Positions 38,785 through 49,501 of a stretch of 64,000 nt of DNA are shown here, in pieces; within the stretch, counting starts at the first letter, position 1, and the number at the start of each line of letters is the position of its first letter. The position numbers were made by a program, and so were the translations under genes. This DNA is from Kytococcus aerolatus (lineage in GTDB: Bacteria; Actinomycetota; Actinomycetes; Actinomycetales; Dermatophilaceae). The stretch is from the NCBI RefSeq assembly GCF_900187395.1, contig NZ_FYEZ01000002.1, positions 1 through 64,000 of the forward strand, given 5' to 3'. Under the pieces are notes generated by a model. That model had not been told where the DNA came from and searched no databases. It was given only the letters and a program-made list of their open reading frames with translations.

Positions 38785-39483
38785 TCAGGCCGAGCCCGGC
38801 AGCCAGAGCACCCACACCAGCCACGCGCCGGCGGTCATGGCCGGTCCGAAGGCCAGGTGCGTCGACCGGGTGGCGCGGCGCCGGAGCATGAGGACCGTCG
38901 CCGCGAGCGCCCCCAGCCCGAAGGCGATCCAGGTGCCCAGCAGGACGGGTGCCCATCCCAGGAGCCCCAGCACGGTGCCCACCGGGAGGGCGAGCTTCAC
39001 GTCCCCCAGCCCGATCCCGCCGCGCGTCAGCACCGAGAGCAGCAGGTAGGCGGCCGCCAGGCCCGTGCCGGCCACCAGTGCCCGGCCGAGGCCCGCGAGG
39101 TCCCCCGAGGGCAGCGTCAGCAGTGCCGTGCCACCGGCAGCCACCAGCGCCATCGGGCGGGTGAGGTCGTTCGGAAGACGGTGGACGTCCAGGTCCACTG
39201 CGCAGGCCGTCACGGCCAGCGCGAGCAGCGTCCCCGCCAGGAGGGCGGACACCGTGAGGTGCAGCGGGTGCTCGCCCGCGGTGCGGGCCGACTCCCCGAG
39301 GACCCCCGCCGGCACCCCGGCCCCCACACCGAGGGCGACCTGCACCCCGCCGAAGCGGGGGAGGGGACGGGGCTCGTCCGTGGGGCGCCGGTGACCGCCG
39401 GACGCGAGCCAGCGCCGCAGCGGTCCGCCGAGCAGCGCGGCGAGCGTGGCGGCGAGGCACCCGAGGAAGGCGGTGGTCATCAC
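38785..39483 (-). CDS. Prepilin peptidase (A24 family)
   Basis: This 232-residue membrane protein has the A24 aspartates in DLDVHRLPND and GIGLGDVKLA, about 85 residues apart. Most hydrophobic segments of type IV prepilin peptidases are present, but the N-terminal methyltransferase domain is missing, so it is probably cleavage-only. No pilin genes are near. GTG 39483 is chosen because TAGGTT lies seven bases upstream; an ATG is the next codon. Confidence 0.8.
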   Translation of the reverse strand: MMTTAFLGCLAATLAALLGGPLRRWLASGGHRRPTDEPRPLPRFGGVQVALGVGAGVPAGVLGESARTAGEHPLHLTVSALLAGTLLALAVTACAVDLDVHRLPNDLTRPMALVAAGGTALLTLPSGDLAGLGRALVAGTGLAAAYLLLSVLTRGGIGLGDVKLALPVGTVLGLLGWAPVLLGTWIAFGLGALAATVLMLRRRATRSTHLAFGPAMTAGAWLVWVLWLPGSA

Positions 39484-39541
39484 ACGCGCCAACCTAGGCC
39501 AGTCGATCGCCACCGGGCCGGGAGCCGTCCACACCCGCCGG

Positions 39542-39553
39542 TATCCTTCCCCC
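39542..39553 (+). promoter_or_regulatory. purN: Putative leaderless promoter (-10 TATCCT) of purN
   Basis: TATCCT (39542-39547) lies exactly six bases before the purN GTG. The divergent peptidase promoter shares this 70-base gap. Confidence 0.55.
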
Positions 39554-40189
39554 GTGACCGATCACCTGGCCCTGGGCCCTGCAGCCGGCCGCCTGCGCGT
39601 GGTCGTCCTCCTCTCCGGCGCCGGCTCCACCGCCCAGGCGGTGTTCGACGCCGCGGCCGCACCCGACTGCCCCTTCGAGGTGGTCGCCGTCCTGGCCGAC
39701 CGGCGGGCCGAGGGGCTGGAGCGCGCCGCTGCCGCCGGCATCGCCACCGAGGTGGTGGCCCCGGCCGAGCACCCCGACCGTGACGCGTGGAATGCCGCCC
39801 TGGCCGCCCGGGTGTCCGCCCACCGGCCCGAGCTCGTGCTCTCCGCCGGGTTCATGCGCATCCTCGGGTCCGCCTACCTGGCCGCCCACGGGGGGCGCAC
39901 GATCAACGCCCACCCGGCCCTCCTGCCCGCCTTCCCCGGGGCCCACGGCGTGCGTGACGCCCTCGCCCACGGGGTGGCCGTGACCGGCTGCACCCTCCAC
40001 GTGGTGGACGCGGGCACCGACACCGGCCCGATCCTCGACCAGCGCGCCGTCCGGGTGGAGGCGGGCGACGACGAGGCCACCCTCCACGAGCGCATCAAGA
40101 CCGCCGAGCGGGAGCTGCTCGTGACCACCCTGAACCGCATCGCCACCGGCGGTGTGCAGATCCGCGACCGAAAGGCCCTCTGGACATGA
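39554..40189 (+). CDS. purN: Phosphoribosylglycinamide formyltransferase
   Basis: This 211-residue GAR transformylase has [14 protein letters not shown] and the catalytic [15 protein letters not shown] with [13 protein letters not shown]. It uses 10-formyl-THF in step three of purine synthesis. GTG 39554 starts before [15 protein letters not shown]. It ends overlapping purH (ATGA). Confidence 0.94.
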   Translation: MTDHLALGPAAGRLRVVVLLSGAGSTAQAVFDAAAAPDCPFEVVAVLADRRAEGLERAAAAGIATEVVAPAEHPDRDAWNAALAARVSAHRPELVLSAGFMRILGSAYLAAHGGRTINAHPALLPAFPGAHGVRDALAHGVAVTGCTLHVVDAGTDTGPILDQRAVRVEAGDDEATLHERIKTAERELLVTTLNRIATGGVQIRDRKALWT

Positions 40190-41820
40190 CCGAGACCACC
40201 CAGCCGATCCGCCGTGCGCTGCTGAGCGTCTTCGACAAGACCGGACTCGACGAGCTCGCCCGCGGACTGGCCGAGGCGGGCGTCGAGCTCGTGTCCTCCG
40301 GCGGCACCGCCGCCCACCTGGAGGGCCTCGGCCTGCCGGTCACGAAGGTGGAGGAGGTCACCGGCTTCCCCGAGTGCCTCGATGGCCGGGTGAAGACCCT
40401 GCACCCGCACATCCACGCCGGGATCCTCGCCGACCGCACCCGCGAGGACCACCGCCAGCAGCTCGCCGAGCTCGGCGTCGCCGCCTTCGACCTCGTGGTG
40501 GTGAACCTCTACCCCTTCCAGGAGACCGTCGCCTCGGGGGCCGGGTACCAGGACGTCGTGGAGAAGATCGACATCGGCGGCCCCTCGATGGTGCGTGGCG
40601 CGGCGAAGAACCACGCCTCCGTGGCCATCGTCGTGGACCCCGCCGAGTACCCCGCCACCCTGGAGGCCGTCCGGGCCGGTGGCCTCGACCTGGCCGCCCG
40701 CCGCCGGCTGGCCGCCGCGGCCTTCGCCCACACCGCCGAGTACGACGCCGCCGTGGCCCGCTGGACCGCCGAGCAGGTGGCCGCCGGGGCCGGGCCGACC
40801 GGCCAGGTCGTGCCGGACGCTGCGGCGTCCTCCGCGGGCGAGGCGTTCCCGGCCCGGATCACCCCGACCTGGAGCCTGGGCGAGACCCTGCGCTACGGCG
40901 AGAACCCGCACCAGGCCGCCGCCCTCTACACCGACGGGGAGGGTGGGGGCGTGGCCGGCGCCCGCCAGCTGCACGGCAAGGCGATGAGCTACAACAACTA
41001 CGTGGACGCCGACGCCGCCTGGCGGGCCGCCCACGACCACGGCGACCAGCCCTGCGTGGCCGTCATCAAGCACGCCAACCCGTGCGGGATCGCCGTGGGG
41101 CGCGACATCGCCGAGGCCCACGCCCGCGCCCACGCCTGCGACCCCGTGAGCGCCTTCGGCGGCATCATCGCCGCGAACCGCGAGGTCACCGCGGAGATGG
41201 CCCGGACGGTGAAGGACATCTTCACCGAGGTCGTCATCGCGCCCTCCTTCGCCGACGAGGCGGTGGAGATCCTCACCGCCAAGAAGAACATCCGCCTGCT
41301 CACCGCCGCGGCGCCGGTGCGGGAGGGGTTGGAGCTGCGCCCCGTCTCCGGGGGCGTGCTCGTCCAGGAGCGCGACACCGTGCAGGCCCGTCTCGAGGGC
41401 GAGGAGGGCACGCCGGGCGGTGACGACGCCGCCACCTGGCAGCTCGTGGCCGGCGAGGCCGCGGACGAGGCCACCCTGGCCGACCTGCAGTTCGCCTGGC
41501 GGGCCGTGCGCGCCGTGAAGTCCAACGCCATCCTCCTGGCCCGCGACGGCGCCAGCGTCGGCATCGGCATGGGGCAGGTCAACCGGGTGGACTCCTGCCA
41601 CCTCGCCGTCCAGCGCGCCGGTGAGGACCGGGCGCGGGGCGCCGTGGCCGCCAGCGACGCCTTCTTCCCCTTCGCCGACGGGCTCCAGGTGCTCGTCGAC
41701 GCCGGGATCCGGGCCGTCGTCCAGCCCGGTGGCTCGATGCGTGACGCCGAGGTCGTCGAGGCCGCGCAGGCCGCGGGCCTCACGATGTACCTCACCGGCG
41801 CCCGCCACTTCGCCCACTGA
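40186..41820 (+). CDS. purH: Bifunctional AICAR transformylase/IMP cyclohydrolase
   Basis: This 544-residue protein joins an MGS-like IMP cyclohydrolase domain (about 1-200, [17 protein letters not shown]) to the AICAR transformylase domain with KHANPCGIA and [13 protein letters not shown]. It closes the purine ring to IMP, feeding guaB. It shares a start/stop overlap with purN. A stem terminator follows. Confidence 0.96.
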   Translation: MTETTQPIRRALLSVFDKTGLDELARGLAEAGVELVSSGGTAAHLEGLGLPVTKVEEVTGFPECLDGRVKTLHPHIHAGILADRTREDHRQQLAELGVAAFDLVVVNLYPFQETVASGAGYQDVVEKIDIGGPSMVRGAAKNHASVAIVVDPAEYPATLEAVRAGGLDLAARRRLAAAAFAHTAEYDAAVARWTAEQVAAGAGPTGQVVPDAAASSAGEAFPARITPTWSLGETLRYGENPHQAAALYTDGEGGGVAGARQLHGKAMSYNNYVDADAAWRAAHDHGDQPCVAVIKHANPCGIAVGRDIAEAHARAHACDPVSAFGGIIAANREVTAEMARTVKDIFTEVVIAPSFADEAVEILTAKKNIRLLTAAAPVREGLELRPVSGGVLVQERDTVQARLEGEEGTPGGDDAATWQLVAGEAADEATLADLQFAWRAVRAVKSNAILLARDGASVGIGMGQVNRVDSCHLAVQRAGEDRARGAVAASDAFFPFADGLQVLVDAGIRAVVQPGGSMRDAEVVEAAQAAGLTMYLTGARHFAH

Positions 41821-41864
41821 GACGGGCGGGTCCCGAGCCCCGCTCTCGCGGACCCGAACCCGCT

Positions 41865-41898
41865 CCACGGCCCCGGTGGTGACCCGCCGGGGCCGTGG
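41865..41898 (+). terminator. purH terminator
   Basis: CCACGGCCCCGG (41865-41876) pairs perfectly with CCGGGGCCGTGG (41887-41898) across a 10-base loop. The folD promoter begins directly after it. Confidence 0.78.
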
Positions 41899-41910
41899 GA
41901 CGATACGGGC
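41899..41910 (+). promoter_or_regulatory. folD: Putative leaderless promoter (-10 GACGAT) of folD
   Basis: GACGAT (41899-41904) is six bases upstream of the folD ATG, right after the purH terminator. The hexamer is imperfect. Confidence 0.4.
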
Positions 41911-42762
41911 ATGACCGCACGCATCCTCGACGGCAGGGCCACGCTGAAGGCCATCAAGGGCGAGCTCGCGGGGCGGCTCAGCGCCCTGCTGGACGCCGGA
42001 CACACGCCGGGCCTGGCCACGATCCTCGTGGGGGAGGACCCCGGCAGCCAGTGGTACGTCGGTGCCAAGCACAAGGACTGCGCCGAGATCGGCCTGCCCA
42101 GCTTCCGGCACGACCTGCCCGCCGACACCCCGCAGGCCGAGGTGGAGGCGCTCATCGACGAGCTCAACGCCGACGACCGGGTGACCTCCTTCCTCGTGCA
42201 GCAGCCCACCGGGCTCGACGAGTTCGCCCTGCTCTCCCGGGTGGCCCCCTCCAAGGACGTCGACGGTCTGCACCCCTGGAACCTCGGGGCCCTCGCCCAC
42301 GGCGTGGAGGCCCCGGTGGCCTGCACCCCGGCCGGGATCGTCGAGATCCTGCGCCGCCACGAGGTGCCGCTGGCCGGCGCCCACGTGGTCGTCGTCGGTC
42401 GCGGGCTGACCGTCGGCCGTCCCCTCTCGCTCCTGCTGGCCACCCGCGAGGTCAACGCCACCGTCACCGTGGTGCACACCGGGACCCGCGACATGGCCGC
42501 CCACCTGCGCAGCGCCGATGTCATCGTGGCCGCCTCCGGCGTGCCCGGCATGATCACCCCCGAGCTCGTGAAGCCCGGCGCGGCCGTTCTCGACGTGGGC
42601 GTCTCCCGGGTGGACGGGAAGATCGTCGGGGACGTGGCCCCCGAGGTGGCCGAGGTGGCCGGCTGGCTCACCCCCAACCCCGGTGGGGTGGGCCCGATGA
42701 CCCGCGCCATGCTGCTCAGCAACGTGGTGGCCGCCGCGGAGCGTGACGCCGCCCGTGACTGA
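41911..42762 (+). CDS. folD: Methylenetetrahydrofolate dehydrogenase/cyclohydrolase
   Basis: This 283-residue bifunctional enzyme makes 10-formyl-THF used by purN and purH just upstream. The catalytic Tyr49/Lys53 pair is in WYVGAKHKD, and the Rossmann signature [10 protein letters not shown] and CTPAG are present. Its 3' end overlaps the DUF3017 gene. Confidence 0.95.
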   Translation: MTARILDGRATLKAIKGELAGRLSALLDAGHTPGLATILVGEDPGSQWYVGAKHKDCAEIGLPSFRHDLPADTPQAEVEALIDELNADDRVTSFLVQQPTGLDEFALLSRVAPSKDVDGLHPWNLGALAHGVEAPVACTPAGIVEILRRHEVPLAGAHVVVVGRGLTVGRPLSLLLATREVNATVTVVHTGTRDMAAHLRSADVIVAASGVPGMITPELVKPGAAVLDVGVSRVDGKIVGDVAPEVAEVAGWLTPNPGGVGPMTRAMLLSNVVAAAERDAARD

Positions 42763-43117
42763 CCCGCAGCCGCTGGAGCACCCACCCGGGGTGCGCCGCA
42801 CCGGGCGCGGCCTGCCGGGAGCGCTGCGGGACCAGCAGGGGCCCCCGGTCCGCCCGGACGAGCGAGCCCGTGACCTGGGGGCCTGGTGGGCCACCGCCGC
42901 GCTCGTGCTCGTCGGGCTGGGCATCGTCCTGGCCGGCCACCTGCGCGCCGGGGGGATGGTCGTGACCGCGGGCCTCGGCCTCGGGGCCGTCCTGCGCGCG
43001 CTCCTGCCCCCGGAGCTGGCCGGCGGCCTCGTGGTGCGCTCCCTGCCCTTCGACCTCGTCGCCTGGACGCTGGCCGCGGCCGGCGTGCTCGCCGGGGTCC
43101 TCCTGGTGCGCGTCTGA
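42755..43117 (+). CDS. DUF3017 membrane protein
   Basis: This 120-residue protein has a soluble Pro-rich N-terminus, then three hydrophobic helices (from about residue 45), as in DUF3017 proteins that follow folD in actinobacteria. The function is unknown. GTG 42755 gives an eight-base overlap with folD; GTG 42743 is also in frame. Confidence 0.75.
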   Translation: MTDPQPLEHPPGVRRTGRGLPGALRDQQGPPVRPDERARDLGAWWATAALVLVGLGIVLAGHLRAGGMVVTAGLGLGAVLRALLPPELAGGLVVRSLPFDLVAWTLAAAGVLAGVLLVRV

Positions 43118-43133
43118 GCGGTCGACCCGCACG

Positions 43134-43176
43134 CGGAGCGGCCCGGGAACCCTCGTGGGGTTCCCGGGCCGCTCCG
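43134..43176. terminator. Bidirectional terminator
   Basis: A perfect 19-bp stem with a 5-base loop spans 43134-43176, beginning CGGAGCGGCCCGGG. It lies between the convergent DUF3017 and mdh genes. Confidence 0.88.
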
Positions 43177-43191
43177 ACGGTCCCGCGGGGC

Positions 43192-45284
<2,093 letters not shown>

Positions 45285-45297
45285 GGAGGTAGGCGCC

Positions 45298-45831
45298 ATG
45301 ACCATGGACGTCGGCATCTCGCTGGCCGTCCCGGCCCCCTGGGGGGACGAGATCCGTGCCATCCGTCGCGATCTCGGGGACGTGCTGGCCCACCAGGTGC
45401 CCACCCACATCACGGTGCTCCCGCCGCTCACGGTCTTCCGGGCCGACCGGCAGACCATCGGGGAGCACCTCTCCGAGGCCGCCCGGACCGTCGAGCCCTT
45501 CACCGTCGAGCTCCGGGGCACCGACACCTTCCGCCCCGTCTCCCCGGTGGTCTTCCTGCCGCTGGTGCAGGGGGCGGACGAGTGCCGGACCCTCGCCGAG
45601 GCGGTCAACCGGGGCCCGCTCGGGGTGCCCCTGAAGTTCCCCTACCACCCGCACGTGACCGTGGTGCAGAACGTGCCGGAGGAGGTCCTGGACGCCGCCG
45701 CGGAGCAGATGCAGGACTACCACGCCGTCTTCCAGGTGGAGCAGCTCACGCGCTACGTGGCCGGCCCGGACGGGGCGTGGCGCCCGCTGGACTCCTGGTA
45801 CCTCGGCAGCGGCGAGGCCGTGAGCCTCTGA
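45298..45831 (+). CDS. 2'-5' RNA ligase-like (2H phosphoesterase) protein
   Basis: This 177-residue protein has two HxT motifs, THITVL (His37) and PHVTVV (His119), the hallmark of 2H phosphoesterases. The family acts on 2'-5' or cyclic phosphodiester bonds in RNA or nucleotides; the cellular substrate is unknown. A GGAGG site precedes the ATG. It often follows trpS in actinobacteria. Its stop is four bases from the end of the convergent GT4 gene. Confidence 0.8.
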   Translation: MTMDVGISLAVPAPWGDEIRAIRRDLGDVLAHQVPTHITVLPPLTVFRADRQTIGEHLSEAARTVEPFTVELRGTDTFRPVSPVVFLPLVQGADECRTLAEAVNRGPLGVPLKFPYHPHVTVVQNVPEEVLDAAAEQMQDYHAVFQVEQLTRYVAGPDGAWRPLDSWYLGSGEAVSL

Positions 45832-45835
45832 GGGC

Positions 45836-47005
45836 TCAGACCACTCGCCGGCTGTCGCGGTGCAGCGGGACCACCTGCTCGTAGTACTCGAGGAGGCGGT
45901 CCACCATCGCGCTCCAGCTGCGCCCCTCCACCTTCGCGCGCCCGGCCACGGCCATCCGCTCCCGCTCGTCCGCGGCGTCCGGGGGCAGGACGAGCTTCTC
46001 GACCTCCTCGCGGAGCGAGCCGGGCCGGTCGGGGTCGAACAGGTAACCGGTGCCGCCGTGGTCCACCAGGTCGATCGGGCCGCCCCGCCGCGGCGCGATG
46101 ACCGGCAGCCCGGAGGCCGCGGCCTCCTGCAGGGTCTGGCCGAAGGTCTCCCGGGTGCCGGCGTGGAGGAAGAGGTCGAAGGCGGCGTAGGCGTCCGCCA
46201 GCTCGTCGCCCTCCCGGCGTCCGAGGAAGACGCCGTCGGGGAACTGATGGGCCAGCAGCTCCCGGCTCGGCCCGTCCCCGACGAAGACCATGCGGGTGCC
46301 CGGCAGGTCCGCCAGCTCCAGGAAGCGGTGCAGCTCCTTCTCCGGGGCCAGCCGGCCCACGTAGCCCAGCAGCACCTCGCCGTTCGGGGCGAGCTCGGAG
46401 CGCATCCGCCGGACCGCGTCGGTGGCCTTCCGGTCGGGGTGGAAGAGCTTGGCGTCCACCCCGCGCCCCCAGAGGTCGGTGCGGGGGATGTCGTGCTCCC
46501 GCAGCTCATCGAGCGCCGACTGGGAGGGGGCCAGGGTGAGATCCGCCTGGGCGTGGATCCGGCGGATCCAGCGCCAGGCCGCGTTGGCCGCGATGTACCC
46601 GGCCGGCCCGGCGTGCTGGCGGATGTAGCTGGGCATGTCGGTCTGGTAGATCGCCACCGTGGGGATCCGCAGCTGGCGGGCCACCGAGAGCCCCCGCACA
46701 CCGAGGACGAAGGGGGAGGCGATGTGGGCGACGTCCGGCTTGAAGCCGCGGAAGACCGCCTCGGTGTCGTAGCCCGGCATGCCGACCCGGTGCCCGCGCA
46801 CCGGCACCGAGGCCACCGGGTGCACGGGGAAGCCCGCGTAGGTGGTGGGCACCTGGTCCTCCGGGGAGAGCGTGGAGGAGCGGGGGCACACGACGGCTGC
46901 CTCGTGACCCTTGTCGGCCAGGCACTCCAGCACCTTGCAGACGCTGGTGGTGACCCCGTTGAGGGCGGGAAGGAAGGATTCGGTGACGATCGCGACGCGC
47001 ACCAC
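45836..47005 (-). CDS. GT4-family glycosyltransferase, mannosyltransferase-like
   Basis: This 389-residue cytosolic enzyme has the two Rossmann domains of GT-B fold, with RVAIVTESFLPALNGV at the N-terminus and the E-x7-E region HAGTRETFGQTLQEAAASG. Close relatives are GDP-mannose-dependent mannosyltransferases such as MgtA/PimB. The adjacent divergent gene makes GDP-mannose, supporting this. The start is one of two adjacent GTGs (47005 or 47002). Confidence 0.82.
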   Translation of the reverse strand: MVRVAIVTESFLPALNGVTTSVCKVLECLADKGHEAAVVCPRSSTLSPEDQVPTTYAGFPVHPVASVPVRGHRVGMPGYDTEAVFRGFKPDVAHIASPFVLGVRGLSVARQLRIPTVAIYQTDMPSYIRQHAGPAGYIAANAAWRWIRRIHAQADLTLAPSQSALDELREHDIPRTDLWGRGVDAKLFHPDRKATDAVRRMRSELAPNGEVLLGYVGRLAPEKELHRFLELADLPGTRMVFVGDGPSRELLAHQFPDGVFLGRREGDELADAYAAFDLFLHAGTRETFGQTLQEAAASGLPVIAPRRGGPIDLVDHGGTGYLFDPDRPGSLREEVEKLVLPPDAADERERMAVAGRAKVEGRSWSAMVDRLLEYYEQVVPLHRDSRRVV

Positions 47006-47052
47006 GTCACGGTGCCCCGCCGTGGGTCCGCTTGTCCACCGTGGCGCGCCGG

Positions 47053-47065
47053 TAAGGTCATGCCC
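47053..47065 (+). promoter_or_regulatory. Putative leaderless promoter (-10 TAAGGT) of the guanylyltransferase gene
   Basis: TAAGGT (47053-47058) lies seven bases before the ATG at 47066. A second in-frame ATG at 47060 is too close to the -10 to be transcribed. Confidence 0.5.
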
Positions 47066-48229
47066 ATGACGAGTGCGGCGCAGGAGACCCCCGTCGGGGG
47101 ACAGGGGATGGACGACTTCTGGGGGGTCGTGCCGGCAGGGGGCTCGGGGACGCGGCTGTGGCCCGTCTCACGCTCCTCGGCACCGAAGTTCCTGCAGGAC
47201 ATGACCGGCGGGGGGCGCTCAATGCTGCAGGCCACCCTCGACCGGCTCCGCCCGCTGACCGGGGACCGGCTCACGGTCGTGACCGGGGCGGCCCACGCCG
47301 ACCGGGTCCGTGAGCAGCTCGCCGGAGAGGCCCTCGGTGGCTCCCTGCCCGGGCTCGGGGCCGACGGGCTCGTCGTGGAACCCTCCCCGCGGGAGTCGAT
47401 GCCGGCGATCGGCTTGGCCGCGGCGATCATCGCCCGCCACCACCCGGACGCCGTGATCGGCTCCTTCGCCGCCGACCACGTGGTCGGCGACCTGGACACC
47501 TTCCACGCCTGCGTCACCGAGGCCGTCGCCGTGGCACGCACCGGCAAGCTCGTGACCATCGGCATCGAGCCGACCCGGCCGGCCACCGGTTTCGGGTACA
47601 TCCGGCTCGGCGAGCCGCTGGCCGTGGAGGGCGCCCCCTCCGCCCGCGAGGTGGCCTCCTTCCGGGAGAAGCCGGAGCGGGAGCTCGCCGAGCAGTTCCT
47701 CGCCGACGGCGGGTACCGGTGGAACGCGGGCATGTTCGTGGTCCGGGCGCAGGTGCTGCTGGACCTGCTGGCCCGGGAGCACCCGGACATGGTCGAGGCC
47801 CTCACCGCCATCGCCGCCGCCGACGACCTGGCCCCGATGGACGAGCTCTGGCCCGACATCACGAAGATCGCCATCGACCACGCCGTCGCCGAGCCCGCGG
47901 CCGCCGCCGGGGACGTGGCCTGCGTGCCCGGTGATTTCCCCTGGGACGACGTCGGTGACTTCGGGTCGCTCGGCGCCGTGCTCGGGCGGGTCGGCGCCGG
48001 CCGCATCGTGGACGGCCTGGTGACCACGGGGGCCGGCGAGGTGATCGGCCAGGAGTCCAGCGGGTTCGTCATGACCACCACCGGCCGCACCGTCGTGGCC
48101 CTGGGCCTGGAGGACGTCGTCGTGGTGGACACCCCCGACGCCGTGCTCGTGACCACCCGGGACCGCGCCCAGGAGGTCAAGCAGGTCGTGGCCCGCCTCG
48201 AGGAGCTCCAGCGGAAGGACCTCACGTGA
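47066..48229 (+). CDS. manC: Mannose-1-phosphate guanylyltransferase
   Basis: This 387-residue nucleotidyltransferase makes GDP-mannose from mannose-1-phosphate and GTP. It has VVPAGGSGTRLWPVSR and the FREKPE motif, and PWDDVGDFGSL near the C-terminus. There is no fused isomerase domain. It supplies donors for the adjacent GT4 enzyme and, through polyprenyl-phosphomannose, for MptB. Its end overlaps pyrD (GTGA). Confidence 0.93.
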   Translation: MTSAAQETPVGGQGMDDFWGVVPAGGSGTRLWPVSRSSAPKFLQDMTGGGRSMLQATLDRLRPLTGDRLTVVTGAAHADRVREQLAGEALGGSLPGLGADGLVVEPSPRESMPAIGLAAAIIARHHPDAVIGSFAADHVVGDLDTFHACVTEAVAVARTGKLVTIGIEPTRPATGFGYIRLGEPLAVEGAPSAREVASFREKPERELAEQFLADGGYRWNAGMFVVRAQVLLDLLAREHPDMVEALTAIAAADDLAPMDELWPDITKIAIDHAVAEPAAAAGDVACVPGDFPWDDVGDFGSLGAVLGRVGAGRIVDGLVTTGAGEVIGQESSGFVMTTTGRTVVALGLEDVVVVDTPDAVLVTTRDRAQEVKQVVARLEELQRKDLT

Positions 48230-49317
48230 CCATGCAGGAGAAGCTGCTGCTGGAGGGCTACGAGCGGGTCGTCCGCCCGCTGCTCTTCCGCGCCGGCGAC
48301 GGCGACGCCGAGACCGCCCACCACACCGCCCTGCGCCTCGGGGCCGCGGCGGCCCGGGTGCCCGGTGCGCTCGCGGCCCTGCGGGGACTGACCCGGGTGC
48401 CGGGCAGCCCGCGCACCGTCGCCGGGATCACCTTCCCCAACGCCGTGGGGCTGGCCGCGGGGGTGGACAAGGACGCCCACGCGCTGCCCCTCTGGGAGGC
48501 CCTCGGCTTCGGGCACGTCGAGCTGGGGACGGTCACCCCGCGCCCCCAGCCGGGCAACCCGACCCCGCGCGTGCACCGGCTCGTGGAGAGCCGCGCCGTG
48601 CTCAACGCCATGGGCTTCCCCAACGACGGCGTCGACCTGGTCGTGGCCCGGCTGCGCGTCGCCCGCGCGGAGGGGCTGACCATCCCGGTCGGCCTGTCGA
48701 TCGGCAAGAACAAGGACACCCCGCTGGAGGCCGCGGCCGACGACTACGTCGCCTGCGTCCGCGCCGCCGCCGGCCTGCCGGACTACCTGGCGGTCAACGT
48801 CTCCTCCCCGAACACCCCGGGGCTGCGGGGGCTGCAGGACGCCGCGCCGCTGCGGGCCCTGCTCACCGCCACCACCCGGGCCGAGACGGAGCGGGCCGCG
48901 GCCGCCGGCCAGGAGCCCACCCCGGTGTTCGTCAAGCTCTCCCCGGACATGGACAACGCCGCCCTCATGGAGGTGGCCGTCATCGCCCAGGAGGCCGGGT
49001 GCGCGGCGCTCGTCGCGACGAACACCACCCTGGACCGCACCACCCTCGACCCCGGCACCGCCCGGCGCATCGGCACGGCGGGGGAGGAGGGCTCCCTGCC
49101 CGGCGGTCTCTCGGGGGCTCCGCTGACCTCCCGTGCCCACGAGGTGATCAGCCTGCTGGCGGCCTCCTGCGACCTGCCCCTGGTGGGCGTGGGCGGGATC
49201 ATGACCCCCGCCGACGCCCACGCCCTGCGGGAGGCCGGCGCCGAGCTCGTGCAGGTGTACACCGGGTTCATCTACGGCGGGCCGGCCCTGGTCGCCGGGA
49301 TCGCCCGCCGCTGCTGA
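48226..49317 (+). CDS. pyrD: Dihydroorotate dehydrogenase (quinone), class 2
   Basis: This 363-residue enzyme has the N-terminal membrane-associating helices of class 2 (LLEGYERVVRPLLF) and the catalytic Ser segment NVSSPNTPGLRGLQ. It donates electrons to the quinone pool while making orotate for pyrimidine synthesis. FMN-binding GVGGI(M) lies near the end. It is translationally coupled to the guanylyltransferase gene but functionally unrelated to it. Confidence 0.94.
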   Translation: MTMQEKLLLEGYERVVRPLLFRAGDGDAETAHHTALRLGAAAARVPGALAALRGLTRVPGSPRTVAGITFPNAVGLAAGVDKDAHALPLWEALGFGHVELGTVTPRPQPGNPTPRVHRLVESRAVLNAMGFPNDGVDLVVARLRVARAEGLTIPVGLSIGKNKDTPLEAAADDYVACVRAAAGLPDYLAVNVSSPNTPGLRGLQDAAPLRALLTATTRAETERAAAAGQEPTPVFVKLSPDMDNAALMEVAVIAQEAGCAALVATNTTLDRTTLDPGTARRIGTAGEEGSLPGGLSGAPLTSRAHEVISLLAASCDLPLVGVGGIMTPADAHALREAGAELVQVYTGFIYGGPALVAGIARRC

Positions 49318-49343
49318 GCGGGGATCTCGCTGCGGGGCGACAC

Positions 49344-49403
49344 GCCGGTGCCGGAGATCTGCCCGCCGTGGCCCGTGTCCGGGGGCAGATCTCCGGCACC
49401 GGC
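49344..49403 (+). terminator. 21-bp perfect inverted repeat after pyrD
   Basis: GCCGGTGCCGGAGATCTGCCC (49344-49364) and its exact complement (49383-49403) are separated by 18 bases. The repeat starts 27 bases after pyrD and is probably its terminator. The following 84 bases before the next -10 show nothing recognisable. Confidence 0.65.
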
Positions 49404-49487
49404 CCGGCGGGCCGCCAAAGGCTCCCTCGTCGACCGTCGGATGCGGGACACCGCCCGAACGCGCCGGTCGGCGCCCCCGCCGCGGCC

Positions 49488-49501
49488 TAGGGTTCCTGCT
49501 C
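49488..49501 (+). promoter_or_regulatory. Putative promoter (-10 TAGGGT) of the antiporter gene
   Basis: TAGGGT (49488-49493) lies eight bases before the GTG at 49502. Confidence 0.45.
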
